From the NCBI RefSeq assembly GCF_014640115.1, contig NZ_BMGI01000001.1, forward strand, positions 518,501 to 582,500: a DNA stretch of 64,000 nucleotides, given 5' to 3'. The first letter of the stretch is position 1. Every line of letters begins with the position of its first letter. Below, in pieces: positions 35,627 through 46,897 of the stretch. The position numbers were made by a program, and so were the translations under genes. Source of the stretch: Sinisalibacter lacisalsi. GTDB taxonomy: Bacteria; Pseudomonadota; Alphaproteobacteria; Rhodobacterales; Rhodobacteraceae. The notes under the pieces are model-generated. The model ran no database searches. It was not told the DNA's origin and saw only the letters and a list, made by a program, of their open reading frames with translations.

Positions 35627-37555
35627 TCAGAGCACGACATGGAAAGCCTGGAAACCGCTATCGGAGATCTCGCCGGGGGTTATCCCGTTCGCGCCGGATT
35701 CGTCCAGCACCGCGACGGCCCTTGGCGATGACCGAACCGTGGCCCGCGCGCCCGGCACCGGCCGGAAGCGCCAGCGCGCCATCGGGTCGGCGTCGTAGGT
35801 GCCGTTGGCGGCGAGGTAGTCGGCGATCAGGTTACGCACCCGGATCGCCACGTCGAAAACCTGGCCATCGCCCGCCGGCAGCGGGTAGTTGCCGCCGCCG
35901 GTGACGCGATAGTCATTGGTGAGCAGAAGAACCTGCGTGTCCGCCCCGACGGGGGCACCGCCTATCCGCGGCTCCCGGATGCGCGAGGCCCGCGGATCGA
36001 GCAAGGTTCCGAAGGGGTCATAGCGTGGCGGGGCGGCAAGATCGATCTGGTAATCGCAGCCGGCAACGCTCTCGAAGGCATAGGCCGGTGTTTTCGGGGT
36101 AACCAGCGGCTGGTCGCCGCCCCCCGGCAAGATGGTGTTGAACACGCTCGCCGCGCGCTCGAGCCAGTCGAGCAGGCCGGTGCCCGAAAGGCACAAGGCG
36201 CAGAGATTGTTTGGATGGCCGTAAAGGTCGGTCAATCCCTCGGCCGAGATCGGACCGGGCGGAATATCGGTGAAATAGCCCGGTCCGGCGAGGCCGCCGG
36301 CCTTGAACGGAGAGGTGGAGGCGACGAGGGGCAGGCTGCCGGAGGCGATCCCGTCGAGCTGCGTTGCACCATACCAGAGCATGGCGCGATGGACGAGATC
36401 CAGCGCCGGGGCGGGGGCCGCTGTGGCGAAGTAGCTGTGCAGACGGCGGCGGGTGTTGCCAACGGCTCGGCGGGTGCGTCGAGTGATCGCGGCGCGCACC
36501 GGCGAGAGGATCTTGAGGATTTCGGGGTCGGGCGAGACCGTTGGCCGCACCGCTCCGGTGAGCGGGTCGCGACGGGCGACGGCACGGGCGACGCTGCGTG
36601 CGTCCGACAAGCTCCAGCCGCCGGTTGGCGAGGGGCGGAGCGTGAGGTCGATCACCCCGAGATGCGACCCCCAGAAGCCCGGGGCGACAACCGGGATGCC
36701 ATGGATCATCCCGGCGCGCGCGTCGACCGACGGCGGCCATGTGCCCGCGTCGGTGGGGAAAACCTGGTGCGCGTGCCCGGCAATGATGGCGTCGATCCCC
36801 GGCACGGCGGCGAGCGGCACCACGGCGTTTTCCATCTCGTCCTCGGCCACCTCCCCGGCGATGCCGGAATGCGCCATGACCACGACCAGGTCGGCCCCGA
36901 GCGCGCGCAACTGGGGCACCATCGTGCGCGCAGTGGTCACGATATCCCGGGTTTCGGCGCGGAACGGCCCGTTGTGCAGCCCGGTGACGGAACGCGGCGG
37001 CAACATGCCGAGCAGGCCGATCTTCAGGCTGTGCGGATCGCCGGACCGATCGGTCACATTGCGCTCCAACAGGGCGAAAGGAAGCGTGAAGGGCATCGGC
37101 CGCGGACCGCCGGAACCGGTTGTCGGCAGCAGCGAAATGTTCGACGCGACAACGGTGAACGGGGCATTGCGCAGGACCTGGCCGAGAAATTCCACGCCGT
37201 GGTCGAAATCGTGGTTGCCGAGCGTCATCGCGTCGTAGCCGAGCGCGCGCATGGCGGCTACGATCGGGTGCAGCCCGCGCGGCTCGCGCCGTCCATCGAG
37301 CACGTTGTGGGTGATCGCCTCGGCCATGGTGCTGCCGTGGAGGAAATCGCCGTTGTCGAGCAGGATCGTGTTGGCCGCTTCTTTCCGGGCGCTGCGGATC
37401 AGCGTCGCGGTGTGGGCGAGCCCGGTGGTGGCGGCGAGGGGGTCGGCGTCGTGATTGAAGGCGAGCAGGTGCATGTGCACGTCGCTCGTCGCCATGATCC
37501 GAAGATCGAGCTGGCGCGCCCCGGTTGCCGTGATGCTCGCAGCGGGTTGATCCAT
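35627..37555 (-). CDS. 5'-nucleotidase / 2',3'-cyclic phosphodiesterase family metallophosphatase
   Basis: The 642-residue protein has two domains. The N-terminal calcineurin-like metallophosphatase (about 15-325) has DVHMHLLAF, LLDNGDFLHGS, TLGNHDFDHGVEF, MAHSGIAGE and AGHAHQVFP. The C-terminal 5'-nucleotidase domain (about 370-600) has GHPNNLCALCLSGTGL. The family (CpdB/YfkN) hydrolyses 2',3'-cyclic nucleotides and 3'-nucleotides, normally in the periplasm, but no signal peptide is visible here. ATG 37555 was preferred over a GTG at 37564 because GGGAAAGG lies about nine bases upstream of the ATG. Confidence 0.9.
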   Translation of the reverse strand: MDQPAASITATGARQLDLRIMATSDVHMHLLAFNHDADPLAATTGLAHTATLIRSARKEAANTILLDNGDFLHGSTMAEAITHNVLDGRREPRGLHPIVAAMRALGYDAMTLGNHDFDHGVEFLGQVLRNAPFTVVASNISLLPTTGSGGPRPMPFTLPFALLERNVTDRSGDPHSLKIGLLGMLPPRSVTGLHNGPFRAETRDIVTTARTMVPQLRALGADLVVVMAHSGIAGEVAEDEMENAVVPLAAVPGIDAIIAGHAHQVFPTDAGTWPPSVDARAGMIHGIPVVAPGFWGSHLGVIDLTLRPSPTGGWSLSDARSVARAVARRDPLTGAVRPTVSPDPEILKILSPVRAAITRRTRRAVGNTRRRLHSYFATAAPAPALDLVHRAMLWYGATQLDGIASGSLPLVASTSPFKAGGLAGPGYFTDIPPGPISAEGLTDLYGHPNNLCALCLSGTGLLDWLERAASVFNTILPGGGDQPLVTPKTPAYAFESVAGCDYQIDLAAPPRYDPFGTLLDPRASRIREPRIGGAPVGADTQVLLLTNDYRVTGGGNYPLPAGDGQVFDVAIRVRNLIADYLAANGTYDADPMARWRFRPVPGARATVRSSPRAVAVLDESGANGITPGEISDSGFQAFHVVL

Positions 37556-37762
37556 TCCCCGCACCCTTTCCCATTGTCCCCGGGTATTCCCGGTGGGCCC
37601 GCAGTCTTTTGACGGTCGCGCATCTATGCGGGCGCGCCGATCCTAGCGCACAACCTTGAGGCGAGCAAGGCACTGCCGACGCCCCGTTGCCGGGAGATCT
37701 GTTTGACAGCCAGGCACCGCTGGAAGACACCAGCCTCGGCAAAGGGTTGCGGGAGAAGCGCG

Positions 37763-38728
37763 GTGAAGGTGGCGGAACGGGTCATTCTGGCAGGCGGCGG
37801 GCTGGACCGTCAGGCGCACCGGCGGGCGCGGGCGAACGAGATCGCCGGCGACCCCGAGGCGCAGGTGGTGCCGTTCTGGCGCGGTCGGCCGTTGCTGACG
37901 GGCGGCGGCGAGATCGCCGGGCTTGCGCCGCAGCACGGCCTTCTGGCTGCGCACGGCGGTGTGCGGGTGTTTCTCGGTTCGGCCGCCGGCATCGCCACCT
38001 TCGCGCAGGATGTGTCTGGCTGGGCGCCGACGGAGGGCGCCGTCCTGCCCGAGCCCGGCCCCGGTTTCGCCGCCGAGGATATCTTCCCCGGGTCACTTTC
38101 GGACTTGCCGGATGATGCCCGGCTGGCCGAGTTGCGCGGTCTCATCGCCCGGATGCCGCCGCTCGACGCCGAGATCGCCGCGAGCGGGCGGGGCATCCTC
38201 GAATGGCACCGAACGCACGGCTTCTGCGCCAGTTGCGGCAACCCTTCCGAGGTGATCGACGGCGGCTGGCGGCGTCAGTGCCCGTCCTGCGGGCGCGCGC
38301 ATTTTCCGCGCACCGACCCGGTTGTGATCATGCTGGTGACTCGCGGCAACGCGCTCCTGGTCGGCCGCTCACCGGGCTGGCCGGAGGGGTTCTACTCGTT
38401 GCTCGCGGGGTTCATGGAGCCGGGTGAAACCGTGGCCGGGGCGGTGCGCCGCGAGGTGGCGGAGGAAACCGGCGTGGCGGTGGGCGAGGTGCGCATGCTG
38501 GCCAGCCAGCCATGGCCCTTCCCGGCGTCGCTGATGATCGGCTGCGCGGCCGAAGCAATCAGCACCGATATCACGCTTGATCCGGTGGAACTGGAAGACG
38601 CGCTGTGGATCTCGCGCGAAGACCTCCTCGCGGTTTTCGCGGGCACTCACCCGCGCATCGGCCCGCCGCGCGAAGGGGCGATCGCGCATTTCCTGATGAA
38701 GATGTGGCTTGCGGACCGGATGGATTGA
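37763..38728 (+). CDS. nudC: NAD(+) diphosphatase / NADH pyrophosphatase
   Basis: Nudix hydrolase that cleaves NAD(H) to NMN(H) and AMP and can remove NAD caps from RNA. The 321-residue protein has a four-cysteine zinc ribbon (Cys155, 158, 173, 176: FCASCGN...CPSCGR), the Nudix box GFMEPGETVAGAVRREVAEE followed by TG, and the NudC-specific SQPWPFPAS. The N-terminal NUDIX-like domain is present. GTG 37763 is favoured: GGGAGAAG precedes it and the following VKVAERVILAGGGLD matches the family start. Divergent from the nucleotidase gene. Confidence 0.94.
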   Translation: MKVAERVILAGGGLDRQAHRRARANEIAGDPEAQVVPFWRGRPLLTGGGEIAGLAPQHGLLAAHGGVRVFLGSAAGIATFAQDVSGWAPTEGAVLPEPGPGFAAEDIFPGSLSDLPDDARLAELRGLIARMPPLDAEIAASGRGILEWHRTHGFCASCGNPSEVIDGGWRRQCPSCGRAHFPRTDPVVIMLVTRGNALLVGRSPGWPEGFYSLLAGFMEPGETVAGAVRREVAEETGVAVGEVRMLASQPWPFPASLMIGCAAEAISTDITLDPVELEDALWISREDLLAVFAGTHPRIGPPREGAIAHFLMKMWLADRMD

Positions 38729-38773
38729 GGTGACACTTCGCCCGTTCCACGAGCAGACAAAAACGGGCCGGCA

Positions 38774-39244
38774 ATGAAGCTTTCCACGCGCGAAGATCTC
38801 GACGCACCGATCGAAACGGTTTTCGGGCAATTGTCGGATTTTGACGGTTTCGAACGCGCGGTGCTGCGGCGCGGCGCGGAGGTGGTGCGCACCGATGACT
38901 TGGCCGTGCCCGGCGTGGGCATGTCCTGGCATACCGAGTTCAAATACCGCGACAGGCAGCGCAAACTCGATATCGAACTGACCGAATACGAAGCGCCCGA
39001 GCGGATGCGGATCAATGCCACGTCGAAAGCGGTCGATATCGTTGTCGAGATCGACCTCGTCGCGATGTCGCGCAGCCGTACGCGGATGAACCTTTCGCTC
39101 GATGCCCGTCCGCGCACGATCCCCGCGCGGCTTGTGATCCAGTCGCTCAAGCTTGCCCGTCAGAACGTGCTGAAGCGGTTCCGCAAGCGGGTGGGCGAGT
39201 TCGCAGCGGAAATCGAGGCGCGCGCGAAGGCCGAGGTTTCCTGA
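38774..39244 (+). CDS. SRPBCC (START-like) family protein
   Basis: The 156-residue protein starts MKLSTREDLDAPIETVFGQLSDFDGFER, the helix-grip entry typical of polyketide cyclase/dehydrase-like SRPBCC domains, which bind hydrophobic ligands. The rest of the sequence (TEYEAPERMRINATSKA, MSRSRTRMNLSLDARP) fits a beta-sheet with a C-terminal helix. No catalytic activity can be inferred. 45 bases downstream of nudC in the same direction. Confidence 0.8.
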   Translation: MKLSTREDLDAPIETVFGQLSDFDGFERAVLRRGAEVVRTDDLAVPGVGMSWHTEFKYRDRQRKLDIELTEYEAPERMRINATSKAVDIVVEIDLVAMSRSRTRMNLSLDARPRTIPARLVIQSLKLARQNVLKRFRKRVGEFAAEIEARAKAEVS

Positions 39245-39247
39245 ACG

Positions 39248-40093
39248 TCAGACGCCCTTTTGGTGACGGCGCGGATCGGCGGGGTAGACCCCGAGAATAT
39301 CGAGATTGTTGGTGAAATAATCCAACTCCTCGAGCGCGAGTTGCACCGGACGGTCGTCGGGGTGGCCCTCGATATCGGCGTAGAAGCGGGTGGCGGTGAA
39401 CGAACCGTCGATCATGTAGCTCTCAAGCTTGGTCATGTTCACGCCGTTGGTGGCGAAGCCGCCCATCGCCTTGTAGAGCGCGGCCGGGATGTTGCGCACC
39501 TCGAATACGAATGTCGTCATCATCCCGTCGTTGCCGCGCCGGGTGAGGTCGAGTTCGGGGCCCATGATCACGAAGCGGGTGGTGTTGTGGCCATGGTCTT
39601 CGATATCGCGCGCCAGCACGTCGAGGCCGTAGATTTCCGCCGCCAGGGTCGAGGCGAGCACCCCTTCACCGGGCGGACGGTTGCGGGCGAGGTCGGCGGC
39701 GGCGCCGGCACTGTCGGCGGCGGCGTGGCCGGTGATCCCGTGCAATTTCAGAAAGCGCGCCGACTGCGGCAGCAGCACGAGGTGCGCGCGCACCGTCTTG
39801 ACCTGTTCAAGCCGGGTGCCGGGCAGGCCGAGCAGGCTGATGCGGACACGCAGGAACGCCTCGTCGAGAATGTGCAGCCCGCTCTCGGGCAACAGGCGGT
39901 GAATATCGGCCACGCGCCCATAGGTCGAGTTTTCCACGGGCAGCATCGCGAGGTCGGCGGTTCCGTCGCGCACCGCCGCTATCGCGTCCTCGAAGGTATC
40001 GCAGGGCAGCGCCTCCATGCCGGGGCGTGCCTCGTGGCAAGCCTGGTGGGAGTAGGCGCCCGGCTCTCCCTGAAAGGCGATTTTTCCGCTCAT
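39248..40093 (-). CDS. pheA: Prephenate dehydratase
   Basis: Converts prephenate to phenylpyruvate in phenylalanine biosynthesis. The 281-residue monofunctional enzyme has the periplasmic-binding-like catalytic domain with FQGEPGAYSH, LPVENSTYGRV and the catalytic HNTTRFVIMG, and a C-terminal ACT domain (about 195-275) with the Phe-binding-like KLESYMIDGS. There is no chorismate mutase fusion. ATG 40093 was selected because it gives MSGKIAFQGEPGAY; longer starts lie in the upstream region. Divergent from the cytochrome gene. Confidence 0.96.
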   Translation of the reverse strand: MSGKIAFQGEPGAYSHQACHEARPGMEALPCDTFEDAIAAVRDGTADLAMLPVENSTYGRVADIHRLLPESGLHILDEAFLRVRISLLGLPGTRLEQVKTVRAHLVLLPQSARFLKLHGITGHAAADSAGAAADLARNRPPGEGVLASTLAAEIYGLDVLARDIEDHGHNTTRFVIMGPELDLTRRGNDGMMTTFVFEVRNIPAALYKAMGGFATNGVNMTKLESYMIDGSFTATRFYADIEGHPDDRPVQLALEELDYFTNNLDILGVYPADPRRHQKGV

Positions 40094-40245
40094 ATTCTCG
40101 TGTTCTCCCCGGATTTGCGCGCGTCTGGCTAGCGATTGCATGCACAAACGACAGCCAAGGCATTTCGTCGCGCCTCATATCGCTTGAAACGTGGCAATGG
40201 AAGCGGATAGAAGGCGTGGGACTCAGGGAACGTACGGACCGCGAC

Positions 40246-40788
40246 ATGTTGAACACAAATAACTTGATCAAGCTGGGCGCCAGTGCCGCCGGCGCGCTTC
40301 TCATCATGCTTTTCGCCAACTGGGGCGCAAGCGCGCTCTACAAGGTGGCCCAGGACGAGGCCCACGGCGACGAGGAGCATGCGGTCGTGCGCGGCTTCAA
40401 CATCGCGCCCGACATGGGCGATGAAGTCGAAGCCGAGGAAGAAGAAGTGGTCCTCGCCTTTGCCGACGTCTACGCCGAGGCCGATCCAGGCAAGGGCGAG
40501 CGGGTGTTCGGCAAGTGCCGGGCCTGCCACAAGCTCGAAGAAGGCGCCCACGCCACGGGGCCGGCGCTCTACGGCATCGTCGGGCACGAGGTCGCGGCGA
40601 TGGACGGCTTCTCCTATTCCGATGCCCTCCTCGCCATGCAGGGCAACGTCTGGACGCCGGAAGAACTCAACGCCTGGCTTGAAGATCCGCGCGCCTATGC
40701 GCCGGGCAACAAGATGACCTTCGCCGGTCTCAACAAGGTCGAGGACCGGGCCAACCTGATCGCCTATCTCGCCACCATCGGCGGGTGA
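40246..40788 (+). CDS. Membrane-anchored class I cytochrome c
   Basis: The 180-residue protein has an uncleaved N-terminal anchor (about 7-30), an acidic linker (about 55-72, EVEAEEEEV) and a cytochrome c domain with the heme motif CRACH (Cys91, Cys94, His95) and axial Met157 in NKMTFAG. This layout matches CycM/cytochrome c-y proteins that carry electrons from bc1 to cytochrome oxidase. A terminator follows. Divergent from pheA with about 150 bases between starts. Confidence 0.93.
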   Translation: MLNTNNLIKLGASAAGALLIMLFANWGASALYKVAQDEAHGDEEHAVVRGFNIAPDMGDEVEAEEEEVVLAFADVYAEADPGKGERVFGKCRACHKLEEGAHATGPALYGIVGHEVAAMDGFSYSDALLAMQGNVWTPEELNAWLEDPRAYAPGNKMTFAGLNKVEDRANLIAYLATIGG

Positions 40789-40814
40789 TCGGGCCAAAAA
40801 TAGGTTCAAGGTTT

Positions 40815-40850
40815 GGCGGCCGTCCCAGAAGGGGCGGCCGTTTTCTTTTT
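40815..40850 (+). terminator. Rho-independent terminator after the cytochrome gene
   Basis: A CGGCCGTCCC/GGGGCGGCCG stem with an AGAA loop (one G-T pair) is followed by TTTTCTTTTT. Confidence 0.9.
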
Positions 40851-40973
40851 GCCCGCCCGCAGGCGCTCACGAAAGTGTTCACGAATTCTCGCCTTGAGCC
40901 GGACCATGGCGCGCTTTAGCGTGAAGGCTGACCAAGCCGGCGATGCCGCGCCTTTTTTGACGGAGGATACCCG

Positions 40974-42875
40974 ATGAAGCGACAGATCGCCCCCGCCCGT
41001 GCAGAGGCTCGCCACGCGGCCCCGCTCGGCGCCCTCACCAGCCTTTTCGCAGCGGCGGTGCTTGCACTCGCGGCCTCGACGATGGCGGCGCGGAGCGCGG
41101 AAACGGTCACCTCCCACGCCTTTTCCTACTTCGGAACGCCGAAATACGGCGCCGACTTTGCCCATCTGGATTATGTGAACCCCGATGCCCCGAAGGGGGG
41201 CGAGATCGCGCTTTGGGCGATGGGCACCTTCGACAGCTTCAATCCCTACAGCCGCAAGGGCGTGTCGGGCTGGGGCGCCTCGATCAACATCGAGCGGCTG
41301 ATGACCTCCACCGCCGACGAGATCGGCACCAGCTACTGCCTGATCTGCGAAACGCTGGAATACCCCGAGGATCACGGCTGGGTCACCTTCACTCTGCGTC
41401 CCGAGGCGGCCTTTGCCGATGGCTCGCCGGTCACCGCTGAAGACGTGGTGTTCACCCACGAATTGTTCATGGAGCAGGGCCTGCCGAGCTACCGCGAAGG
41501 CGTTTCCCGGATCATCGAGAAAATCGAAGCGCTCGACGCGCGCACCGTCAAGTTCACCTTCGTCGAAGACAGCACCAAGCGCGACCGGATCGGCCAGGCC
41601 GGCGCGACCCCGGTGATGTCGAAGGCATGGTTCGAGGAAAACGGCGCCCGGCTGGACGAAAGCCGCCTCGAAATGGCGCTGGGCACCGGCGCGTACATGC
41701 TCGACAGCTACGAGGTGAATCAGCGGATCGTCTATCGCCGCAACCCGGATTACTGGGCGACCGACCTGCCGATCATGAAGGGGCGCAACAATTTCGGCAG
41801 CATCCGCGTGGAATATTTCGCCGACAGCGATGCCGCCTTCGAGGCGTTCAAGGCCGGTGCCTATACCTTCCGCATCGAGAACAGCTCGAAGCAATGGGCC
41901 ACGGGCTACGATTTCGACGCGGCGAAGAACGGCGAAGTGGTGACAGCGGAGCTTCCCGATGGCCAGCAGGCTTCCGGCCAGGCCTTCGTCTTCAACCTGC
42001 GGCGTGAGAAATTCCAGGATATCCGCGTGCGCGAGGCGATTTCGCGGATGTTCAACTTCGAGTGGTCGAACGACACGCTGTTCTACGGCCTCTATGCCCG
42101 GGTCAACGGGTTCGCCACCAACAGTTACAACGAGGCCACCGGCCTGCCCTCGCCCGAGGAGCTGGCCATTCTTGAGCCGCTGGCCGATATCCTGCCCGAG
42201 GGCGTGCTGACCGAGGAGGTGGTGATGCCGCCGGTATCCGGCGCGCGCCAGCTTGACCGCGCGCAACTGCGCGCCGCCTCGGCGCTGCTGGCCGAGGCCG
42301 GCTGGGAAGTGGGCGAAGACGGGCTGCGCCGCAACGCTGCGGGCGAGGTGCTGTCGGTCGAGTTCCTAGAGTATTCGCCATCGTTCGACCGGGTGATCCA
42401 GCCCTTCGTGGCGAACCTGAAATCGCTGGGCGTGGACGCAAAGCTGAACCGGGTCGACACCGCGCAATACATCGAGCGTTCGCGCAGCTTCGACTTCGAC
42501 ATCATGACCGACCATCTTTCGATCGGCTACGAGGCCGGATCGGGGCTGGAACAGGCCTTCGGCTCGCGCGAGGCCGAGTACAGCCTGTTCAACCCGGCCG
42601 GCATCGCGCATCCCGCGGTGGACGCGATCATCAAGGTCGCCGCCAATGCCGAGTCCCGCGACGAGATGGTTGCCGGAATGAAGGCGCTCGACCGCACCCT
42701 GCGTGCGCTGAAGTTCGTCGTGCCGCAATGGTTCAAGGACAAGCACACCGTGGCCTATTACGACATGTTCGAGCATCCCGGCACGATCCCGCCCTATGAT
42801 CTCGGCTATCTCGATTTCTGGTGGTTCAACGAAGAAAAACACGCGGCGCTGAAGGCGTCCGGCGCGCTGCGCTGA
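40974..42875 (+). CDS. yejA: Peptide ABC transporter substrate-binding protein (YejA-like)
   Basis: The 633-residue extracellular solute-binding family 5 protein has a long N-terminal export signal (hydrophobic stretch about 17-37). Family marks include LNPDAPKGGEIALW-like YVNPDAPKGGEIALW, MGTFDSFNPY, the SBP5 core MTEWFEENGAR-like segment, and FVFNLRREKF. It captures oligopeptides or related compounds (YejA handles microcin C) for the YejBEF permease encoded just downstream. Same-strand spacing of 33 bases to yejB supports one operon. Confidence 0.92.
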   Translation: MKRQIAPARAEARHAAPLGALTSLFAAAVLALAASTMAARSAETVTSHAFSYFGTPKYGADFAHLDYVNPDAPKGGEIALWAMGTFDSFNPYSRKGVSGWGASINIERLMTSTADEIGTSYCLICETLEYPEDHGWVTFTLRPEAAFADGSPVTAEDVVFTHELFMEQGLPSYREGVSRIIEKIEALDARTVKFTFVEDSTKRDRIGQAGATPVMSKAWFEENGARLDESRLEMALGTGAYMLDSYEVNQRIVYRRNPDYWATDLPIMKGRNNFGSIRVEYFADSDAAFEAFKAGAYTFRIENSSKQWATGYDFDAAKNGEVVTAELPDGQQASGQAFVFNLRREKFQDIRVREAISRMFNFEWSNDTLFYGLYARVNGFATNSYNEATGLPSPEELAILEPLADILPEGVLTEEVVMPPVSGARQLDRAQLRAASALLAEAGWEVGEDGLRRNAAGEVLSVEFLEYSPSFDRVIQPFVANLKSLGVDAKLNRVDTAQYIERSRSFDFDIMTDHLSIGYEAGSGLEQAFGSREAEYSLFNPAGIAHPAVDAIIKVAANAESRDEMVAGMKALDRTLRALKFVVPQWFKDKHTVAYYDMFEHPGTIPPYDLGYLDFWWFNEEKHAALKASGALR

Positions 42876-42908
42876 TCCGAGGCAGGCCGCAGGCAGGACA
42901 GGAGCGAG

Positions 42909-44063
42909 ATGGGCGCCTATATCCTTCGGCGAGTGTTGCTGATCATCCCGACGCTGATCGGGATCATGATCATCAACTTCTCGCTGACCCAGTTCGTCCC
43001 CGGTGGGCCGATCGAGCAGATCATCGCCCAGATGGAGGGCGAGGGCGACGTGTTCGAGGCGATCTCCGGCGGCGGCTCGGAGGCGTCCGACAACGCCGGA
43101 GGTGGCGACGATCGCTATCTCGGCGCGCGTGGACTGCCTCAGGATTTTCTCGACAGCCTCGAAATCGAGATGGGCTTCGCCCGCGTCGTCTGCGGGCCCG
43201 AGCATGAAGGCCCGCCCGACCTCGCCGATGAAGCCTGTTTCAAGGAAGACATCCCCGCGCTCGAACGCTTCCTCAACATGATGTGGCGCTACATGCGGCT
43301 CGATTTCGGGCAGAGCTATTTTCGCTCCATCGGCGTTTTCGAACTGATCGCCGAGAAGCTCCCGGTGTCGATCACCCTGGGGCTCTGGTCGACGCTCATC
43401 GCCTATATCGTCTCGATCCCGCTCGGCATCAGGAAGGCAGTGCGTGACGGCACACGGTTCGACACCTTCACCTCCGGCCTGATCATCGTGGCCTATGCCA
43501 TTCCGGGCTTTCTTTTCGCCATCCTTCTGCTCGTGCTCTTCGCCGGCGGGAGTTACTGGCAGATCTTCCCGCTGAGGGGGCTGACCTCCGATAACTGGGA
43601 AGAGCTGAGCCTGGTCGGCAAGGTGCTCGACTACTTCTGGCACATCGCCCTGCCGGTCACGGCCTCGACGATCGCCAGCTTCGCCACCCTCACGCTGCTG
43701 ACGAAGAATTCCTTCCTCGACGAGATCAAGAAGCAATACGTGATTACCGCGCGGGCCAAGGGGCTCTCGGAAGCGCGGGTGCTCTATGGCCACGTCTTCC
43801 GCAACGCGATGCTGATCGTGATTTCCGGGTTCCCGGCGCTGTTCATCGGCGTGTTCTTCGGTGGCTCGCTGATCATCGAGACGATCTTTTCGCTCGACGG
43901 TCTGGGTCGGCTGGGGTTCGAGGCGGCGGTGGCGCGCGATTACCCGATCATCTTCGGCACGCTTTTCGTCTTCGGCCTCGTCGGGCTGTTCGTCGGCATC
44001 CTGTCGGACCTGATGTATGTGTTCATCGATCCGCGCATCGACTTCGAGCGGCGGGAGGGATGA
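42909..44063 (+). CDS. yejB: Peptide ABC transporter permease (YejB-like)
   Basis: The 384-residue inner-membrane permease has a first helix (about 8-28), then the long periplasmic segment characteristic of YejB (about 45-140, acidic and glycine-rich), then the BPD_transp_1 core with five helices. The EAA loop is YVITARAKGLSEARVLYGH (about 280). The C-terminal PIIFGTLFVFGLVGLFVGI segment and the DPRIDFE end are typical of DppB/OppB-class permeases. AGGAGCGAG precedes the ATG. Confidence 0.93.
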   Translation: MGAYILRRVLLIIPTLIGIMIINFSLTQFVPGGPIEQIIAQMEGEGDVFEAISGGGSEASDNAGGGDDRYLGARGLPQDFLDSLEIEMGFARVVCGPEHEGPPDLADEACFKEDIPALERFLNMMWRYMRLDFGQSYFRSIGVFELIAEKLPVSITLGLWSTLIAYIVSIPLGIRKAVRDGTRFDTFTSGLIIVAYAIPGFLFAILLLVLFAGGSYWQIFPLRGLTSDNWEELSLVGKVLDYFWHIALPVTASTIASFATLTLLTKNSFLDEIKKQYVITARAKGLSEARVLYGHVFRNAMLIVISGFPALFIGVFFGGSLIIETIFSLDGLGRLGFEAAVARDYPIIFGTLFVFGLVGLFVGILSDLMYVFIDPRIDFERREG

Positions 44064-44146
44064 TGAGCAGACCGCACGCCAATCCCTCGCGAATGCTGCG
44101 GGCCCGCGCGTCCGCCCGCGTTTTCGCCGCTGAGGCCCGGCCATGA
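44063..44146 (+). CDS. Possible 27-codon coupling ORF between yejB and yejE
   Basis: ATG 44063 begins MSRPHANPSRMLRARASARV, with GGGAGGG a few bases upstream, and the TGA stop overlaps the yejE ATG (ATGA). It overlaps the final base of yejB. It fills the only gap of this operon and would carry ribosomes from yejB to yejE. The peptide is Arg/Ala-rich with no recognisable family, so it may be only a coupling device or a chance frame. Confidence 0.35.
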   Translation: MSRPHANPSRMLRARASARVFAAEARP

Positions 44147-45245
44147 CGCTCTCGCCGCTGAACCAGCGCCGCTGGCGCAACTTCCGCCGCAACCGGCGCG
44201 CCTTCTGGTCGCTGGTGATCTTCGCGGTGATGTTCGGCATCACGCTGTTCGCCGAGTTCATCGCCAACGACAAGCCGATCCTCGTGCGCTACGCCGGCGA
44301 CTATTACACGCCGGTCTTCAGTTTCTATCCCGAGACGGAGTTCGGCGGCGATTTCCGCACCGAGGCGGTTTACGGCGATATCGAGGTGCAATGCCTGATC
44401 GTCAGCCAGGGCAACCAGAGCTGCTTCGATGATCCCGAGGGCGTGATCGAAGACGCGCAGGATGGCATCGTCGGAGGCGTCGAGATCGACAAGGGCTGGC
44501 TGCTCTGGCCGATCATTCCCTACAGCTACGACACGATCAACGACATCGGCGGCCCCGCGCCCTCACCGCCCGACAGCCGGCATTGGCTGGGCACCGACGA
44601 CACCGCCCGCGACGTGCTGGCGCGGGTGATCCACGGCTTTCGCCTCTCGGTGCTGTTCACCCTGATCGTGACGGTGCTGACCTCGCTGATCGGCATCGCC
44701 GCGGGCGCGATCCAGGGCTATTTCGGTGGCTGGATCGACCTCATCTTCCAGCGATTGCTCGAAATCTGGGGCTCCACGCCCTCGCTCTACGTCATCATCA
44801 TCCTGTTCGCCATCCTGGGGCGAAGTTTCTGGCTATTGGTCTTCGTCACCGTCCTGTTCGGCTGGCCTGCGCTTGTGGGCGTGGTGCGGGCCGAGTTCCT
44901 GCGGGCGCGCAACTTCGAATACGTGCGCGCGGCCAAGGCGCTGGGGGTGTCCAACCGGGTCATCATGTTCCGCCACATGCTGCCCAACGCGATGGTGGCC
45001 ACGCTCACCATGCTGCCCTTCATCATCACCGGCACCATCGGCACGCTCGCGGCGCTCGACTTTCTGGGCTACGGCCTGCCGTCCTCGTCGCCCAGCCTTG
45101 GCGAATTGACCCGGCAGGCCAAGCAGAACCTCCAGGCCCCGTGGCTCGCCTTCACCGCCTTCTTCACCTTCACCGTGCTGCTCTCGCTCCTCGTCTTCAT
45201 CTTCGAGGGTGTGCGCGATGCCTTCGATCCGCGAAAGACGTTCCA

Positions 45246-45249
<4 letters not shown>
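44143..45249 (+). CDS. yejE: Peptide ABC transporter permease (YejE-like)
   Basis: The 368-residue permease has an N-terminal helix (about 22-42), the YejE-type periplasmic region containing a disulfide-type Cys pair (VQCLIVSQGNQSCFDDPEG), GTDDTARDVLARVIHGFRLS and five core helices. The EAA loop is FVRAAKALGVSN-like YVRAAKALGVSNRVIMFRH. The stop overlaps the yejF start (ATGA), ensuring coupled synthesis. It pairs with YejB to form the translocation channel. Confidence 0.94.
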
Positions 45250-46853
<1,604 letters not shown>

Positions 46854-46897
46854 CGGGATTGGGCAGCGGTGCCCGGGTGGGGCAACCGGGGCCGCCG

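Noticed and set aside
42366-44273. Open frame of 635 codons on the minus strand opposite yejA/yejB
   Set aside because: Spans two conserved genes of the opposite strand; GC-driven lack of stop codons explains it.
44583-45245. In-frame upstream extension of yejF
   Set aside because: Lies wholly within yejE in another frame; the ATGA-coupled start at 45246 gives the standard ABC ATPase N-terminus.
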